From NCBI GenBank assembly GCA_025922995.1, contig JAICGT010000010.1, positions 1-12,582 of the forward strand: a stretch of 12,582 nt of DNA, read 5' to 3'. Origin of the DNA: Fimbriimonadales bacterium. GTDB taxonomy: Bacteria; Armatimonadota; Fimbriimonadia; Fimbriimonadales; ATM1. The position numbers and the translations under genes are program-made. The notes under the pieces were generated by a model, which was given only the letters and a program-made list of their open reading frames with translations, made no database searches and was not told the origin of the DNA. Shown in pieces: positions 6,029-12,582 of this stretch (its first letter is position 1; every line of letters starts with the position of its first letter).

Positions 6029-6058
6029 TTGACACCCGAGGGCGATAAGTGGCACAAT
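6029..6058 (+). promoter_or_regulatory. Promoter between rplC and rplD
   Basis: A perfect TTGACA (6029-6034), starting on the base after the rplC stop, is followed 18 bases later by CACAAT (6053-6058, 4 of 6 to TATAAT). The predicted start is near 6065, giving rplD and the genes behind it their own leader of about 120 bases. Internal promoters at this site are not part of the classic S10 operon. Confidence 0.6.
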
Positions 6059-6060
6059 GA

Positions 6061-6185
6061 CACGCTAGCGTGAAGCGCAGGTCGTTTCGCGCCGAAGCCG
6101 ATATCCAAAGCGTCAGAGCCCGGTCGTTCGCGCGTCCGCATCGCGCGGAGGGTTTTCTGCCGTCGGGCAGAGGGCATCTAGAAAG
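6061..6185 (+). promoter_or_regulatory. Structured 5' leader of rplD
   Basis: Three inverted repeats lie in this stretch. A perfect 12-base palindrome CACGCTAGCGTG (6061-6072) sits at the predicted start site and could be an operator or a 5' hairpin. CGCGCG-N7-CGCGCG forms a 6-bp stem (6129-6147). TCTGCC-GTCG-GGCAGA forms a 6-bp stem and tetraloop (6156-6171) that partly covers AGAGGG, the likely Shine-Dalgarno of rplD. In E. coli L4 represses its own operon through an S10 leader. A comparable feedback here is inference. Confidence 0.45.
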
Positions 6186-6839
6186 ATGGCAACTAAATCG
6201 CAAAAGATAGAATTGAGCGACAGCATGCGCGCCGAGGCGAAAGTCTCGACGCTGCATCGTGTTGTCGTAGCTGAGGAAGCGAACAAGCGGCAGGGAACGC
6301 AATGCGCCAAAACGCGCAGCGAGACTCGTGGCGGCGGCCGAAAGCCTTACAAGCAGAAGAAGACCGGGCGCGCTCGGCAGGGGTCGATCCGCGCTCCGCA
6401 CTACGCCCACGGCGGCATGGCTCATGCCGTCAAACCGCGTTCTTATGATCAAAAGGTCAACAAGAAGGAGCGACGGCTCGCGCTGAAGGCGGCGCTGACA
6501 GCCCGCATCGACGACGGCGACGTGATCATGGTGGATACCATCGCATTCGACACCCCGAAGACGAAGTCGGCTGTAGAGTTCTTGGAAAAGGCGGGCATTG
6601 CGGCAGCCAAGCGCGTGCTTGTCATCCTCCCCGAGTATGACGAGGCAACCTACAAGTGCTTCCGAAATCTGCGCAACGGGGAAGATTCAAAAATCGAAGT
6701 TCGAACAGCGCCGGCCAATGTAAAAGCCGGCGCTGATGCTGTCAAGACCCAGTCTTTCAGCACACGCGACCTGTTGGTCGCCCACAAGATCGTTATGGCA
6801 AAAGCTGCACTCAAAAAGATCGAGGAGGCCTGGGCTTGA
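6186..6839 (+). CDS. rplD: 50S ribosomal protein L4
   Basis: L4 binds 23S rRNA and its long loop lines the nascent-peptide exit tunnel; in E. coli it also represses the S10 operon. The 217-residue product contains the conserved loop region KRQGTQCAKTRSETRGGG, then GRKPYKQKKTGRARQGSIRAP, and after it KPRSYDQKVNKKERRLALKAAL. The C-terminal Rossmann-like part ends with STRDLLVAHKIVMAKAALKKIEE. The N-terminus (MATKSQKIELSDSM) is about ten residues shorter than the common form, lacking the first strand usually written VALYN-like, yet the whole is slightly longer than E. coli L4. The start has only a weak AGAGGG or GAAAG Shine-Dalgarno, partly inside a hairpin. The TGA stop overlaps the TTG start of rplW. 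Confidence 0.96.
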   Translation: MATKSQKIELSDSMRAEAKVSTLHRVVVAEEANKRQGTQCAKTRSETRGGGRKPYKQKKTGRARQGSIRAPHYAHGGMAHAVKPRSYDQKVNKKERRLALKAALTARIDDGDVIMVDTIAFDTPKTKSAVEFLEKAGIAAAKRVLVILPEYDEATYKCFRNLRNGEDSKIEVRTAPANVKAGADAVKTQSFSTRDLLVAHKIVMAKAALKKIEEAWA

Positions 6840-7153
6840 AAATGCCTCCCGAGCAAATCATCCTTCGCCCGGCTCTCACGGAAAAGAGCGAGGAACTGAA
6901 GTATGCCGGCAAGTACGTGTTTTTCGTCGCGCCGAAGGCCAACCGCATCGAAGTCGCCGAAGCGGTCGAAGAGATTTACAACCGCGACAAGAAAAAGGAC
7001 AAGGACCGGATCAAGGTGATGAAGGTGAATATGATCACCGTGCACGGCAAAGGCGCCCGCAGCGGGTTCCGTACGGCAGGACGTCGCCCGGATCGCAAGA
7101 AGGCGATCGTAACCTTGGCCGAGGGACAGGTCCTAGAGGATTTCGGAGCCTAA
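6836..7153 (+). CDS. rplW: 50S ribosomal protein L23
   Basis: L23 sits at the exit-tunnel rim and docks trigger factor and SRP. The 105-residue product has the family N-terminus [41 protein letters not shown] and the C-terminal block [27 protein letters not shown]. The TTG at 6836 is chosen because GAGGAGG (6822-6828) lies 7 bases before it, a normal distance. The in-frame ATG at 6842 would be 13 bases away, and would also give a family-like N-terminus. The TTG overlaps the rplD stop (TTGA), consistent with translational coupling. It is followed by rplB after 1 base. Confidence 0.95.
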   Translation: MKMPPEQIILRPALTEKSEELKYAGKYVFFVAPKANRIEVAEAVEEIYNRDKKKDKDRIKVMKVNMITVHGKGARSGFRTAGRRPDRKKAIVTLAEGQVLEDFGA

Positions 7154-7154
7154 C

Positions 7155-7988
7155 ATGCCGGTCAAGAAGCATAAACCAACATCGCCAGGACGTCGTTTTT
7201 CGGCTACCTCCGATTATCGCGACGTCACGCGCAAGTCGCCTGAGAAAGGCCTGCTCGCGAAAATGTCCAAATCGGGCGGACGCAACAACACCGGGCGCAC
7301 CACTGCACACTGGCGCGGCGGCGGCAACAAACGTCGATACCGAATTATCGACTTCAAACGCAACAAGGACGGCATCGAAGCCAAGGTTGCGCACATCGAG
7401 TACGACCCGAATCGCACTAGCCGCATCGCGTTGCTCCACTATCGCGACGGCGAAAAGCGGTACATCGTGGCGCCGGACGGAATCTCGGTCGGCGACATGC
7501 TCATGAGCGGGCCGGATGCCGACATCCGCAACGGCAACTGCCTTCCGCTGATGAGCATTCCGCTCGGTTCGCGTATCCACAACTTGGAAATGCAGCCCGG
7601 CAAAGGCGGCCAGATGGTTCGCTCCGCTGGAATGTTCGCACAGTTAATGGCAAAGGAAGGCGACTACGTCACCGTCCGATTGCCGAGCGGCGAAATGAGA
7701 AGGCTGTTCGGCACGTGCCGCGCAACGATAGGCGAGGTCGGCAATTCCGAGCACGAGAACGAGTCGATCGGCAAGGCGGGCAAGAACCGGGGCTTGGGAC
7801 GACGTCCCCACGTTCGTGGTGTCGCAATGACTCCGCGGGATCACCCACACGGAGGCGGTGAGGCCAAATCGCCGATTGGAAGAAAGAAAGGCCCAGTCGA
7901 CCGTTGGGGCACCAAAGCTTTGGGCACGAAGACGCGCCGGAACAAGAAGTCCGACAAGTTTATCGTCCGCCGACGAGGATCTAAGTAA
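7155..7988 (+). CDS. rplB: 50S ribosomal protein L2
   Basis: L2 is a large rRNA-binding protein needed for subunit association and close to the peptidyl-transferase centre. The 277-residue length is canonical. Family features include the N-terminal [36 protein letters not shown], the SH3-like middle ([13 protein letters not shown]), and [19 protein letters not shown], with the conserved histidine at about residue 230. It ends with the basic [14 protein letters not shown] tail. The start ATG lies 1 base after the rplW stop. The stop codon shares its last base with the rpsS start (TAATG). Confidence 0.97.
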   Translation: MPVKKHKPTSPGRRFSATSDYRDVTRKSPEKGLLAKMSKSGGRNNTGRTTAHWRGGGNKRRYRIIDFKRNKDGIEAKVAHIEYDPNRTSRIALLHYRDGEKRYIVAPDGISVGDMLMSGPDADIRNGNCLPLMSIPLGSRIHNLEMQPGKGGQMVRSAGMFAQLMAKEGDYVTVRLPSGEMRRLFGTCRATIGEVGNSEHENESIGKAGKNRGLGRRPHVRGVAMTPRDHPHGGGEAKSPIGRKKGPVDRWGTKALGTKTRRNKKSDKFIVRRRGSK

Positions 7989-8266
7989 TGCCGAGAAGTA
8001 TCAAGAAAGGCCCATTTATCGACGATCACCTAATCAAGAAAGTCGACGCCATGAACGAGAGCGGCACGAAGCAGCTTATCAAGACTTGGTCGCGGCGTAG
8101 CACGATCGTTCCGGACATGATCGGCCACACGATCGCCGTTCACGACGGGCGTAAGCATATTCCGGTCTTCGTCACCGAGAACATGGTCGGGCATAAGCTC
8201 GGCGAGTTTGCGCCGACACGAACCTTCCGCGGCCACGGCGGTGATAGGGCAAGCAAGGTTCGATAA
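7988..8266 (+). CDS. rpsS: 30S ribosomal protein S19
   Basis: S19 lies in the head of the small subunit, bound with S13 near the A-site tRNA and the bridge to the large subunit. The 92-residue protein is full length, starting [19 protein letters not shown] and containing the family block [30 protein letters not shown], then [17 protein letters not shown]. Its ATG overlaps the rplB stop by 1 base. It is normally followed directly by rplV; here an exported-protein gene begins 3 bases after its stop. Confidence 0.97.
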   Translation: MPRSIKKGPFIDDHLIKKVDAMNESGTKQLIKTWSRRSTIVPDMIGHTIAVHDGRKHIPVFVTENMVGHKLGEFAPTRTFRGHGGDRASKVR

Positions 8267-8269
8267 AGC

Positions 8270-8977
8270 ATGATTACGGTTCTTCTCGCTACAGCAGTTT
8301 TAGCCGCCGCCCCACAGGGTGGAGCGGCCGCTGCTGCAATCGAGGTGAACCTTGCTCGAACGTATAAAGCCGGCGAGTCGCAGGCTTATTTGCACGAAAT
8401 GAGCATGACGCTGCCCGGCATGGAGGAAAAAATCACGATGTCCGGCGAAGTCATTTGGAAGGTCGCCGAGACGACGCCCAAAGGCGCAAAAGTCGAGGCA
8501 TCGTACAAAGACGTGAAAATGATGTTCGGCGGCGAAGATGCGCCGCTGGACGAACAGCCGAAGAGTCGGACTTTAGAGTGGGATGCTTTCGGGCTGCCGA
8601 TGGTATACGGAACCGAGGCAGCGAACGACGACGAGAACCCGATCGCCGGACTGGAGATTTTTTGCATTCTTCCGAATCAGAAAATCGCACTGGGCAAGGA
8701 ATTCAAGTTCACTTGGAACAGCGACGATACGAAAGTCGAAGGCAATGGCAAATTAATCGCGACAGGGATGCTTTATGAGGAGCACGTCGCCAAGGTTTCG
8801 ATGGAATTGACCGAATCACCGAAAAACGATGTTTCGGGAAAATACGAGTACACGGCATATTTCAATACGGAAAACGGGAAACTCGTAAAAGCAGAAGGCA
8901 GTTACGTGACAGAGTCGGAAGAAATGGGCGGCAAGCTCACTGCGGATTTTGTCTTCAAAAAGGTGCGCGATAAGTAA
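8270..8977 (+). CDS. Unrecognised exported protein inserted between rpsS and rplV
   Basis: I do not recognise this 235-residue protein. A hydrophobic N-terminus (MITVLLATAVLAAAPQ) without basic residues, then an alanine-rich stretch, reads as a signal peptide with cleavage near residues 17-24. The mature part is rich in predicted beta strands and charged residues: a Tyr-Lys-Ala-Gly-Glu opening (TYKAGESQAYLHEMSM, 31-46), IWKVAETTPKGAKVEASY (62-79) and repeated amphipathic strands to the end. This resembles a beta-sandwich or lipocalin-like secreted protein of unknown function; DUF6263-type proteins have a similar plan, but I cannot confirm it. There is one cysteine (C132) and no catalytic motif. 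It starts 3 bases after rpsS with no clear Shine-Dalgarno and ends as TAATG with rplV, so translation is probably coupled. Composition resembles its neighbours, so recent foreign origin is not evident. Confidence 0.85.
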   Translation: MITVLLATAVLAAAPQGGAAAAAIEVNLARTYKAGESQAYLHEMSMTLPGMEEKITMSGEVIWKVAETTPKGAKVEASYKDVKMMFGGEDAPLDEQPKSRTLEWDAFGLPMVYGTEAANDDENPIAGLEIFCILPNQKIALGKEFKFTWNSDDTKVEGNGKLIATGMLYEEHVAKVSMELTESPKNDVSGKYEYTAYFNTENGKLVKAEGSYVTESEEMGGKLTADFVFKKVRDK

Positions 8978-9570
8978 TGGAAGTTCAGGCAAGTGGAAGA
9001 CGATTGAGAGTGCCTCCGCGCAAAGCGCGGCTGGTCGCACATGAGATTAAGGGCAAGAGCGCGCAAATGGCCGCCGCCGAGCTTCGGTATCACCCGAGCA
9101 AAGCCGCATTCCTGATGCGCAAAGTTCTGATGAGCGCTGTCGCGAACGCGGTCGACACCGGCAAACTCGATGCAGACTCGCTGATGATTTCACGCATCGA
9201 AGTCGATGAGGGCTTGCGGTACAAGCGAATCAAGGCTCGAGCGCAGGGCAGGGCAAACCGGATCCTCAAGCGCACGTGCCACATTACGATCACGCTCGGC
9301 GAGGGCGAGCCCTTCGAAGTTCGAAAGAGCAACGCCTCCCCGAAGCCACGTCCGAAATTCGATGCAAAGAAGAAGGGCGGCAAGAAGAAAGACGAGCAGG
9401 TAGCTGAGGCCGCCGCGGTCGAGACAGAGTCGACTGAAACAACTGAGGAACAGGTCGAGGAAGTCGTGGAAGCGGCTCCGGAAGCCGAAGCGCCGGAGGC
9501 AGATGCGCCGGCAGAAGATTTAGTCGAAGAGCCGGCGGAACCCGTCGAGGAAGAAGGAAAGCAGGAGTAA
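8977..9570 (+). CDS. rplV: 50S ribosomal protein L22 with long acidic C-terminal tail
   Basis: L22 binds 23S rRNA and its hairpin lines the exit tunnel. The core, about residues 1-112, is typical: VPPRKARLVAHEIKGKS, AELRYHPSKAAFLMRKVLMSAVANA and YKRIKARAQGRANRILKRT, followed by CHITITLGEGE. After it come a basic linker (about 113-138, ending KKKGGKKK) and an acidic tail (139-197) in which about 24 of 59 residues are Asp or Glu, with Ala, Pro and Val between. Total length of 197 compares with about 110-120 for common bacterial L22. The ATG overlaps the exported-protein gene's stop by 1 base. Loop-tip residues of the tunnel hairpin look family-like. The tail is likely disordered. Confidence 0.95.
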   Translation: MEVQASGRRLRVPPRKARLVAHEIKGKSAQMAAAELRYHPSKAAFLMRKVLMSAVANAVDTGKLDADSLMISRIEVDEGLRYKRIKARAQGRANRILKRTCHITITLGEGEPFEVRKSNASPKPRPKFDAKKKGGKKKDEQVAEAAAVETESTETTEEQVEEVVEAAPEAEAPEADAPAEDLVEEPAEPVEEEGKQE

Positions 9571-9573
9571 TCA

Positions 9574-10374
9574 TTGGGTCAAAAAGTACATCCAATAGGG
9601 TTTAGACTTGGCGTCATCCGCGATGCGGACAGCCATTGGTTTGCGGACAAGAAGCTGTACAAGCATCTTCTTCTCGGCGATCATCAGATTCGCACTTTTA
9701 TCAAGAAGCGACTCGGCATGGGCAACATTAGCCGTGTCGATATCGAGCGAGCGGCAAATCGCGTTAGCGTGACGTTGCACACGGCCCGTCCGGGCGCCGT
9801 TATCGGTCGCGGGGGCAAGGGCATCGACGAACTGACGCAGGACCTTCAGCGAATTGTCGGCAAGGTCGATAAGAATTCTCAAGTCCACGTGAACGTCCAC
9901 GAAGTTCGACAGCCGGAGCTCGACGCGCAACTCGTCGCCGAGAGTATCGCGCAGCAATTGGAGCGACGAATTTCGCACCGGCGCGCCATGCGCCAGGCGG
10001 TTGGACGCTGTCTTCGCAACAACGGCAGGGGCATCAAGATCATTTCATCAGGTCGTCTCGGCGGCGCTGAGATCGCGCGAACCGAAGTGGAGAAAATGGG
10101 CAAAGTTCCGCTCCACACGATCCGAGCCGATATCGACTACGGCCGAGCCGAAGCAAAAACAACCTACGGTGTTGTCGGAGTGCGCGTATGGATTTACAAA
10201 GGCGAGGTCTTGCCGGACAAGCTTCGCATGGCGCAAGAGCCGCCGCCTCGCGAGAGCGAGCGGCGCCCGCGCAAGAAAGTTGAAGATAAGCCGGTAGAAG
10301 AAGCCGCGCCGGTAGAGGCTCCGGTCGAAGCGGCGCTCGCCGTCGAGGAGGTGACACCCGATGTTAATGCCTAA
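9574..10374 (+). CDS. rpsC: 30S ribosomal protein S3 with acidic tail
   Basis: S3 forms part of the mRNA entry channel and helicase site of the small subunit. The 266-residue product starts [12 protein letters not shown] after a TTG initiation codon, with AGGAG (9563-9567) 6 bases upstream. The type II KH domain shows VIGRGGKG with its GRGGK loop at 78-82. The C-terminal domain includes [22 protein letters not shown], then [13 protein letters not shown] and [24 protein letters not shown] (188-211). The tail after about residue 221 is a short basic stretch, then a Pro/Ala/Val/Glu-rich acidic segment to the end, longer than the usual about 210-230 residues. Its 3' end overlaps rplP by 14 bases, and the SD of rplP lies inside it. 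Confidence 0.96.
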   Translation: MGQKVHPIGFRLGVIRDADSHWFADKKLYKHLLLGDHQIRTFIKKRLGMGNISRVDIERAANRVSVTLHTARPGAVIGRGGKGIDELTQDLQRIVGKVDKNSQVHVNVHEVRQPELDAQLVAESIAQQLERRISHRRAMRQAVGRCLRNNGRGIKIISSGRLGGAEIARTEVEKMGKVPLHTIRADIDYGRAEAKTTYGVVGVRVWIYKGEVLPDKLRMAQEPPPRESERRPRKKVEDKPVEEAAPVEAPVEAALAVEEVTPDVNA

Positions 10375-10909
10375 GCGCGTTAAGCGACGAAAGGTCTCGC
10401 GCGGCCGCATGAAGGGGCTCGCCAAGGGTGGCGCAAAGCTGGATTTCGGCGAGTACGGGATTCAAGCGCTCGATCCGGCGTGGATCACCAACCGGCAGAT
10501 CGAGGCCGCTCGAATCGCCATGACCCGGCACATCCGCCGTGGTGGAAAGATTTGGATTCGCATCTTCCCGGACAAGCCGTTTACGAAGAAGCCCGCGGAA
10601 ACTCGAATGGGTTCGGGCAAAGGCTCTCCTGAAGGCTGGGTGGCCGTCGTGAAGCCGGGCCGAGTGCTGTTCGAAATGTCCGGTGTAGCCGAGGACGTGG
10701 CGAAGGAAGCCATGCGATTGGCTGCGCATAAGCTCCCGATTAGGACGAAATTCCTGACACGGCACGACATGCCCGACCACGTCGAGGAAATGCACGAGAC
10801 GGACGAAGTTGTTGTCAAGCCGAACATCGTGCACGAAGAGCCCGTGGCCGAAGAGACGGACGAAATGATGGGCGACGCCCCGGCCGAGGAAACTGATGAA
10901 AGCGCTTAG
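10361..10909 (+). CDS. rplP: 50S ribosomal protein L16 with acidic tail
   Basis: L16 contacts the A-site tRNA and the 5S rRNA region and is needed late in large-subunit assembly. The core (1 to about 135) is canonical: [19 protein letters not shown], then [39 protein letters not shown] and [19 protein letters not shown]. The arginine equivalent to the E. coli hydroxylated residue is present at about 82. A tail of some 45 residues follows (about 137-182), rich in Glu and Asp (for example VEEMHETDE and [10 protein letters not shown]), against about 137 for the usual full length. GAGGAGGTGA (10345-10354) before the ATG fixes the start. The gene overlaps rpsC by 14 bases and rpmC by 14 bases. Confidence 0.95.
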   Translation: MLMPKRVKRRKVSRGRMKGLAKGGAKLDFGEYGIQALDPAWITNRQIEAARIAMTRHIRRGGKIWIRIFPDKPFTKKPAETRMGSGKGSPEGWVAVVKPGRVLFEMSGVAEDVAKEAMRLAAHKLPIRTKFLTRHDMPDHVEEMHETDEVVVKPNIVHEEPVAEETDEMMGDAPAEETDESA

Positions 10910-11102
10910 CACGAAAGAATTGAGAAGCAAAAGTCTGGAAGACCTCCAGACGATGCTCGATAAAGAGCGCGCCGCCCTGTATGAAGATCGGCGCAAGCTC
11001 GTGTTTCGCGAGGACAAGGATGTGAATATGGTCAAGAACCGTCGTCACAACGTCGCGCGAATCCTAACACTAATTACAGAAATGAAACGAGGAGATAAAT
11101 AG
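10896..11102 (+). CDS. rpmC: 50S ribosomal protein L29
   Basis: L29 is a small two-helix protein at the exit-tunnel rim. The 68-residue product begins [20 protein letters not shown] and has the family-like [19 protein letters not shown] near its end, matching the usual MVKN-R-IAR-T pattern. Its ATG is 14 bases inside rplP, preceded by GAGGAA in the rplP coding sequence. It ends in TAG overlapping the rpsQ GTG by 1 base. Confidence 0.92.
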   Translation: MKALSTKELRSKSLEDLQTMLDKERAALYEDRRKLVFREDKDVNMVKNRRHNVARILTLITEMKRGDK

Positions 11103-11371
11103 TGGCTGAAACCACATCCACATCCCGAAACAGTCGTAAGACGCGCCAGGGGCGGGTGTTATCCAACAAAATGGATAAGACCGTCGTTATCGGCGTGCAG
11201 CGACAGGTTCAGCACCCGCTCTATCGCAAGACGGTTCTGCGTTCCGAGCGCTTCAAAGCGCACGACGAGCTCAACTGCGACGTGGGCGACCTCGTCGAGA
11301 TTTCGGAAACACGTCCCATCAGCAAGGAAAAGCGATGGCGCGTGGCCAGGATTATCGAGAAGGTTAAGTAG
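11102..11371 (+). CDS. rpsQ: 30S ribosomal protein S17
   Basis: S17 binds the 5' domain of 16S rRNA early in assembly. The 89-residue product has the family blocks [22 protein letters not shown], then [39 protein letters not shown] and VARIIEKV. The start is GTG at 11102, which overlaps the rpmC stop TAG by 1 base; AGGAGA (11090-11095) is 6 bases upstream. It has an N-terminal extension of about ten polar residues before the conserved core. Confidence 0.95.
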   Translation: MAETTSTSRNSRKTRQGRVLSNKMDKTVVIGVQRQVQHPLYRKTVLRSERFKAHDELNCDVGDLVEISETRPISKEKRWRVARIIEKVK

Positions 11372-11374
11372 ACC

Positions 11375-11743
11375 ATGATTCAGCAGTACACAAGATTAAA
11401 AGTTGCCGATAATTCCGGTGCGCGAGACGTGATGTGCATTCGCGTCCTTAAAGGCTCGCAGCCGCGTTATGGCCGCGTCGGTGACGTTATCGTCGCCAGC
11501 GTCAAGGTCGCAACGCCGAATATGCCCGTGAAGAAGGGCGAAGTCATCCGCGCCGTTATCGTCCGCACCAAGAAGAACATTCGCCGGGCAGACGGCAGCA
11601 CGCTGCGATTTGACGACAACGCATGCGTTCTGATCACTCCCCAAAAGGAGCCGCGCGGCACGCGAATTTTCGGCCCCGTTGCACGCGAACTGCGCGAGAA
11701 AGAATTCATGAAAATCGTCTCGCTCGCTCCGGAGGTGCTTTAG
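11375..11743 (+). CDS. rplN: 50S ribosomal protein L14
   Basis: L14 binds 23S rRNA at the subunit interface, next to L19, and is the target of the RsfS silencing factor. The 122-residue length is exact for the family. Visible features are [39 protein letters not shown], and the C-terminal [24 protein letters not shown]. It lies 3 bases after rpsQ and 4 bases before rplX. The Shine-Dalgarno is weak (GAAGG, about 12 bases away). Confidence 0.97.
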   Translation: MIQQYTRLKVADNSGARDVMCIRVLKGSQPRYGRVGDVIVASVKVATPNMPVKKGEVIRAVIVRTKKNIRRADGSTLRFDDNACVLITPQKEPRGTRIFGPVARELREKEFMKIVSLAPEVL

Positions 11744-11747
11744 GAAA

Positions 11748-12122
11748 ATGGTAGCAAAGAAGAAACCGACGATAAAGCTAAAGCTGAGGCAAGGCGACAA
11801 TGTCATGATCATCGCCGGCAAGGACAAGGGTGCCCGAGGAAGGGTAGCCAAGGTTATGCCTAAGAGAATGATGGTTCTCGTCGAAGGGCATGACAAGGAC
11901 AAGGATGGCAAGACCGTTCCACTGAACGCGGTAACCAAGCACCAAAAGCCGCGCGCAGTCGGCGAGCAAGGGCAGCGTCTGAAAATGGCCGCGCCGTTGC
12001 ATGTTAGCAAAGTAATGCTCATCGACCCCAAGACGGACGAGCCGACGCGAGTCGGACGACGTGTCGAGGACGGCAAAAGCGTGCGGTATGCCAAAAAGAG
12101 CAAAGAGACGATAGACACATAG
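11748..12122 (+). CDS. rplX: 50S ribosomal protein L24
   Basis: L24 is an early assembly protein that binds the 5' end of 23S rRNA near the exit tunnel. The 124-residue product shows the KOW motif [25 protein letters not shown] (about 16-40) and the family block VTKHQKP, then an [17 protein letters not shown] stretch. It is somewhat longer than the usual about 103, with a lysine-rich start and a polar C-terminal end. A purine-rich TAGGAAA precedes the ATG closely. It ends 10 bases before rplE. Confidence 0.95.
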   Translation: MVAKKKPTIKLKLRQGDNVMIIAGKDKGARGRVAKVMPKRMMVLVEGHDKDKDGKTVPLNAVTKHQKPRAVGEQGQRLKMAAPLHVSKVMLIDPKTDEPTRVGRRVEDGKSVRYAKKSKETIDT

Positions 12123-12132
12123 AGAATTAACG

Positions 12133-12582
12133 ATGGCGAAAACGAAGGAAAAAGAGAAGGATACAAAGGCGGTTGCCAAGCCGCCGAGAAGCCGTCTGCG
12201 CGAGCATTATTCGGAGACGGTATTGCCTGCGCTTATGAAGGAGTTCGATTACAAAACCCCGATGCAGGCGCCGCGACTCGATAAGATCGTCGTAAACATG
12301 GGTGTTGGCGACTCCATCAAGGATGGCAAGCAGCTCGACAACTCCGTGCGCGACCTGACGACGATTACCGGCCAGGCACCGGTCGTGACGACTGCAAAGA
12401 AGGCTATTTCCAACTTCCGGCTTCGGCAGGGAATGAAGATCGGCGCGAAGGTAACGCTGCGCGGCGAGAGGATGTATCACTTTTTGGACAAGCTGATGAC
12501 CGTCGTGTTCCCGCGATTGCGCGACTTCCAGGGCCTCAACCCCAAGTCGTTCGACGGGCGCGGCAATTTTGCCGTCGGCTTG
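12133..12582 (+). CDS. rplE: 50S ribosomal protein L5, first 150 codons (cut by window edge)
   Basis: L5 binds 5S rRNA and contacts the P-site tRNA and the small subunit. The 150 codons include [36 protein letters not shown], a [25 protein letters not shown] stretch, and [19 protein letters not shown], ending [16 protein letters not shown] at the edge, so about 30-40 residues are missing. The N-terminus has an extra lysine-rich segment of about 17 residues ([18 protein letters not shown]) before the family start. Shine-Dalgarno is weak. It is 10 bases after rplX, as in the spc operon order. Confidence 0.96.
   Translation, partial: MAKTKEKEKDTKAVAKPPRSRLREHYSETVLPALMKEFDYKTPMQAPRLDKIVVNMGVGDSIKDGKQLDNSVRDLTTITGQAPVVTTAKKAISNFRLRQGMKIGAKVTLRGERMYHFLDKLMTVVFPRLRDFQGLNPKSFDGRGNFAVGL

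Noticed and set aside
10364..12166. Several minus-strand open frames of 120-256 codons across rplP to rplX
   Set aside because: All lie antisense to canonical ribosomal protein genes and show no protein-family features.

Overview
This is a chromosomal stretch of a moderately GC-rich bacterium. It holds housekeeping genes on the minus strand at the left and most of an S10/spc ribosomal-protein operon on the plus strand at the right. I cannot name the species. Three traits would fit an under-sampled lineage such as Armatimonadota (Fimbriimonadia-like): type I glutamine synthetase, signal peptides with no basic n-region, and unusual acidic tails on ribosomal proteins. That assignment is a low-confidence guess.

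Left part, minus strand (1-4406), read right to left. A secreted DUF4139-type protein (4406-2895) is followed by a 300-base gap. The gap carries a promoter-like element, a hairpin and a strong intrinsic-terminator-like hairpin, so it is either a small RNA or an attenuated glnA leader. Then come glnA (2593-1178), grpE (1105-569) and the 5' part of glmM (572 to the window edge), with grpE and glmM sharing an ATGA overlap.

Middle (4480-5407), plus strand. A small two-helix membrane protein runs at its 3' end into a 21/41-base tandem repeat of potential hairpins (about 4686-4891). The last repeat unit supplies the -35 box of a good sigma-70-type promoter. That promoter reads into a 45-codon ORF with a strong Shine-Dalgarno and a coupled 78-codon membrane-protein ORF. 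These two occupy the place just before rplC where rpsJ (S10) would normally lie.

Right part (5408-12582), plus strand: rplC, rplD, rplW, rplB, rpsS, an unrecognised secreted-protein gene, rplV, rpsC, rplP, rpmC, rpsQ, rplN, rplX and the 5' part of rplE. The order is canonical apart from three points: rpsJ is missing at the head, rplC and rplD are separated by 157 bases with a promoter and structured leader, and a 235-codon exported-protein gene sits between rpsS and rplV with 1-base stop/start coupling to rplV. L22, S3 and L16, three consecutive gene products, carry long acidic C-terminal extensions. From rpsS onward genes are tightly packed, with many start/stop overlaps and some TTG or GTG starts chosen by Shine-Dalgarno position.

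The most unusual items are the exported-protein gene inside the ribosomal operon, the acidic tails, the repeat array with its embedded promoter, the putative glnA leader or small RNA, and the rplD leader.
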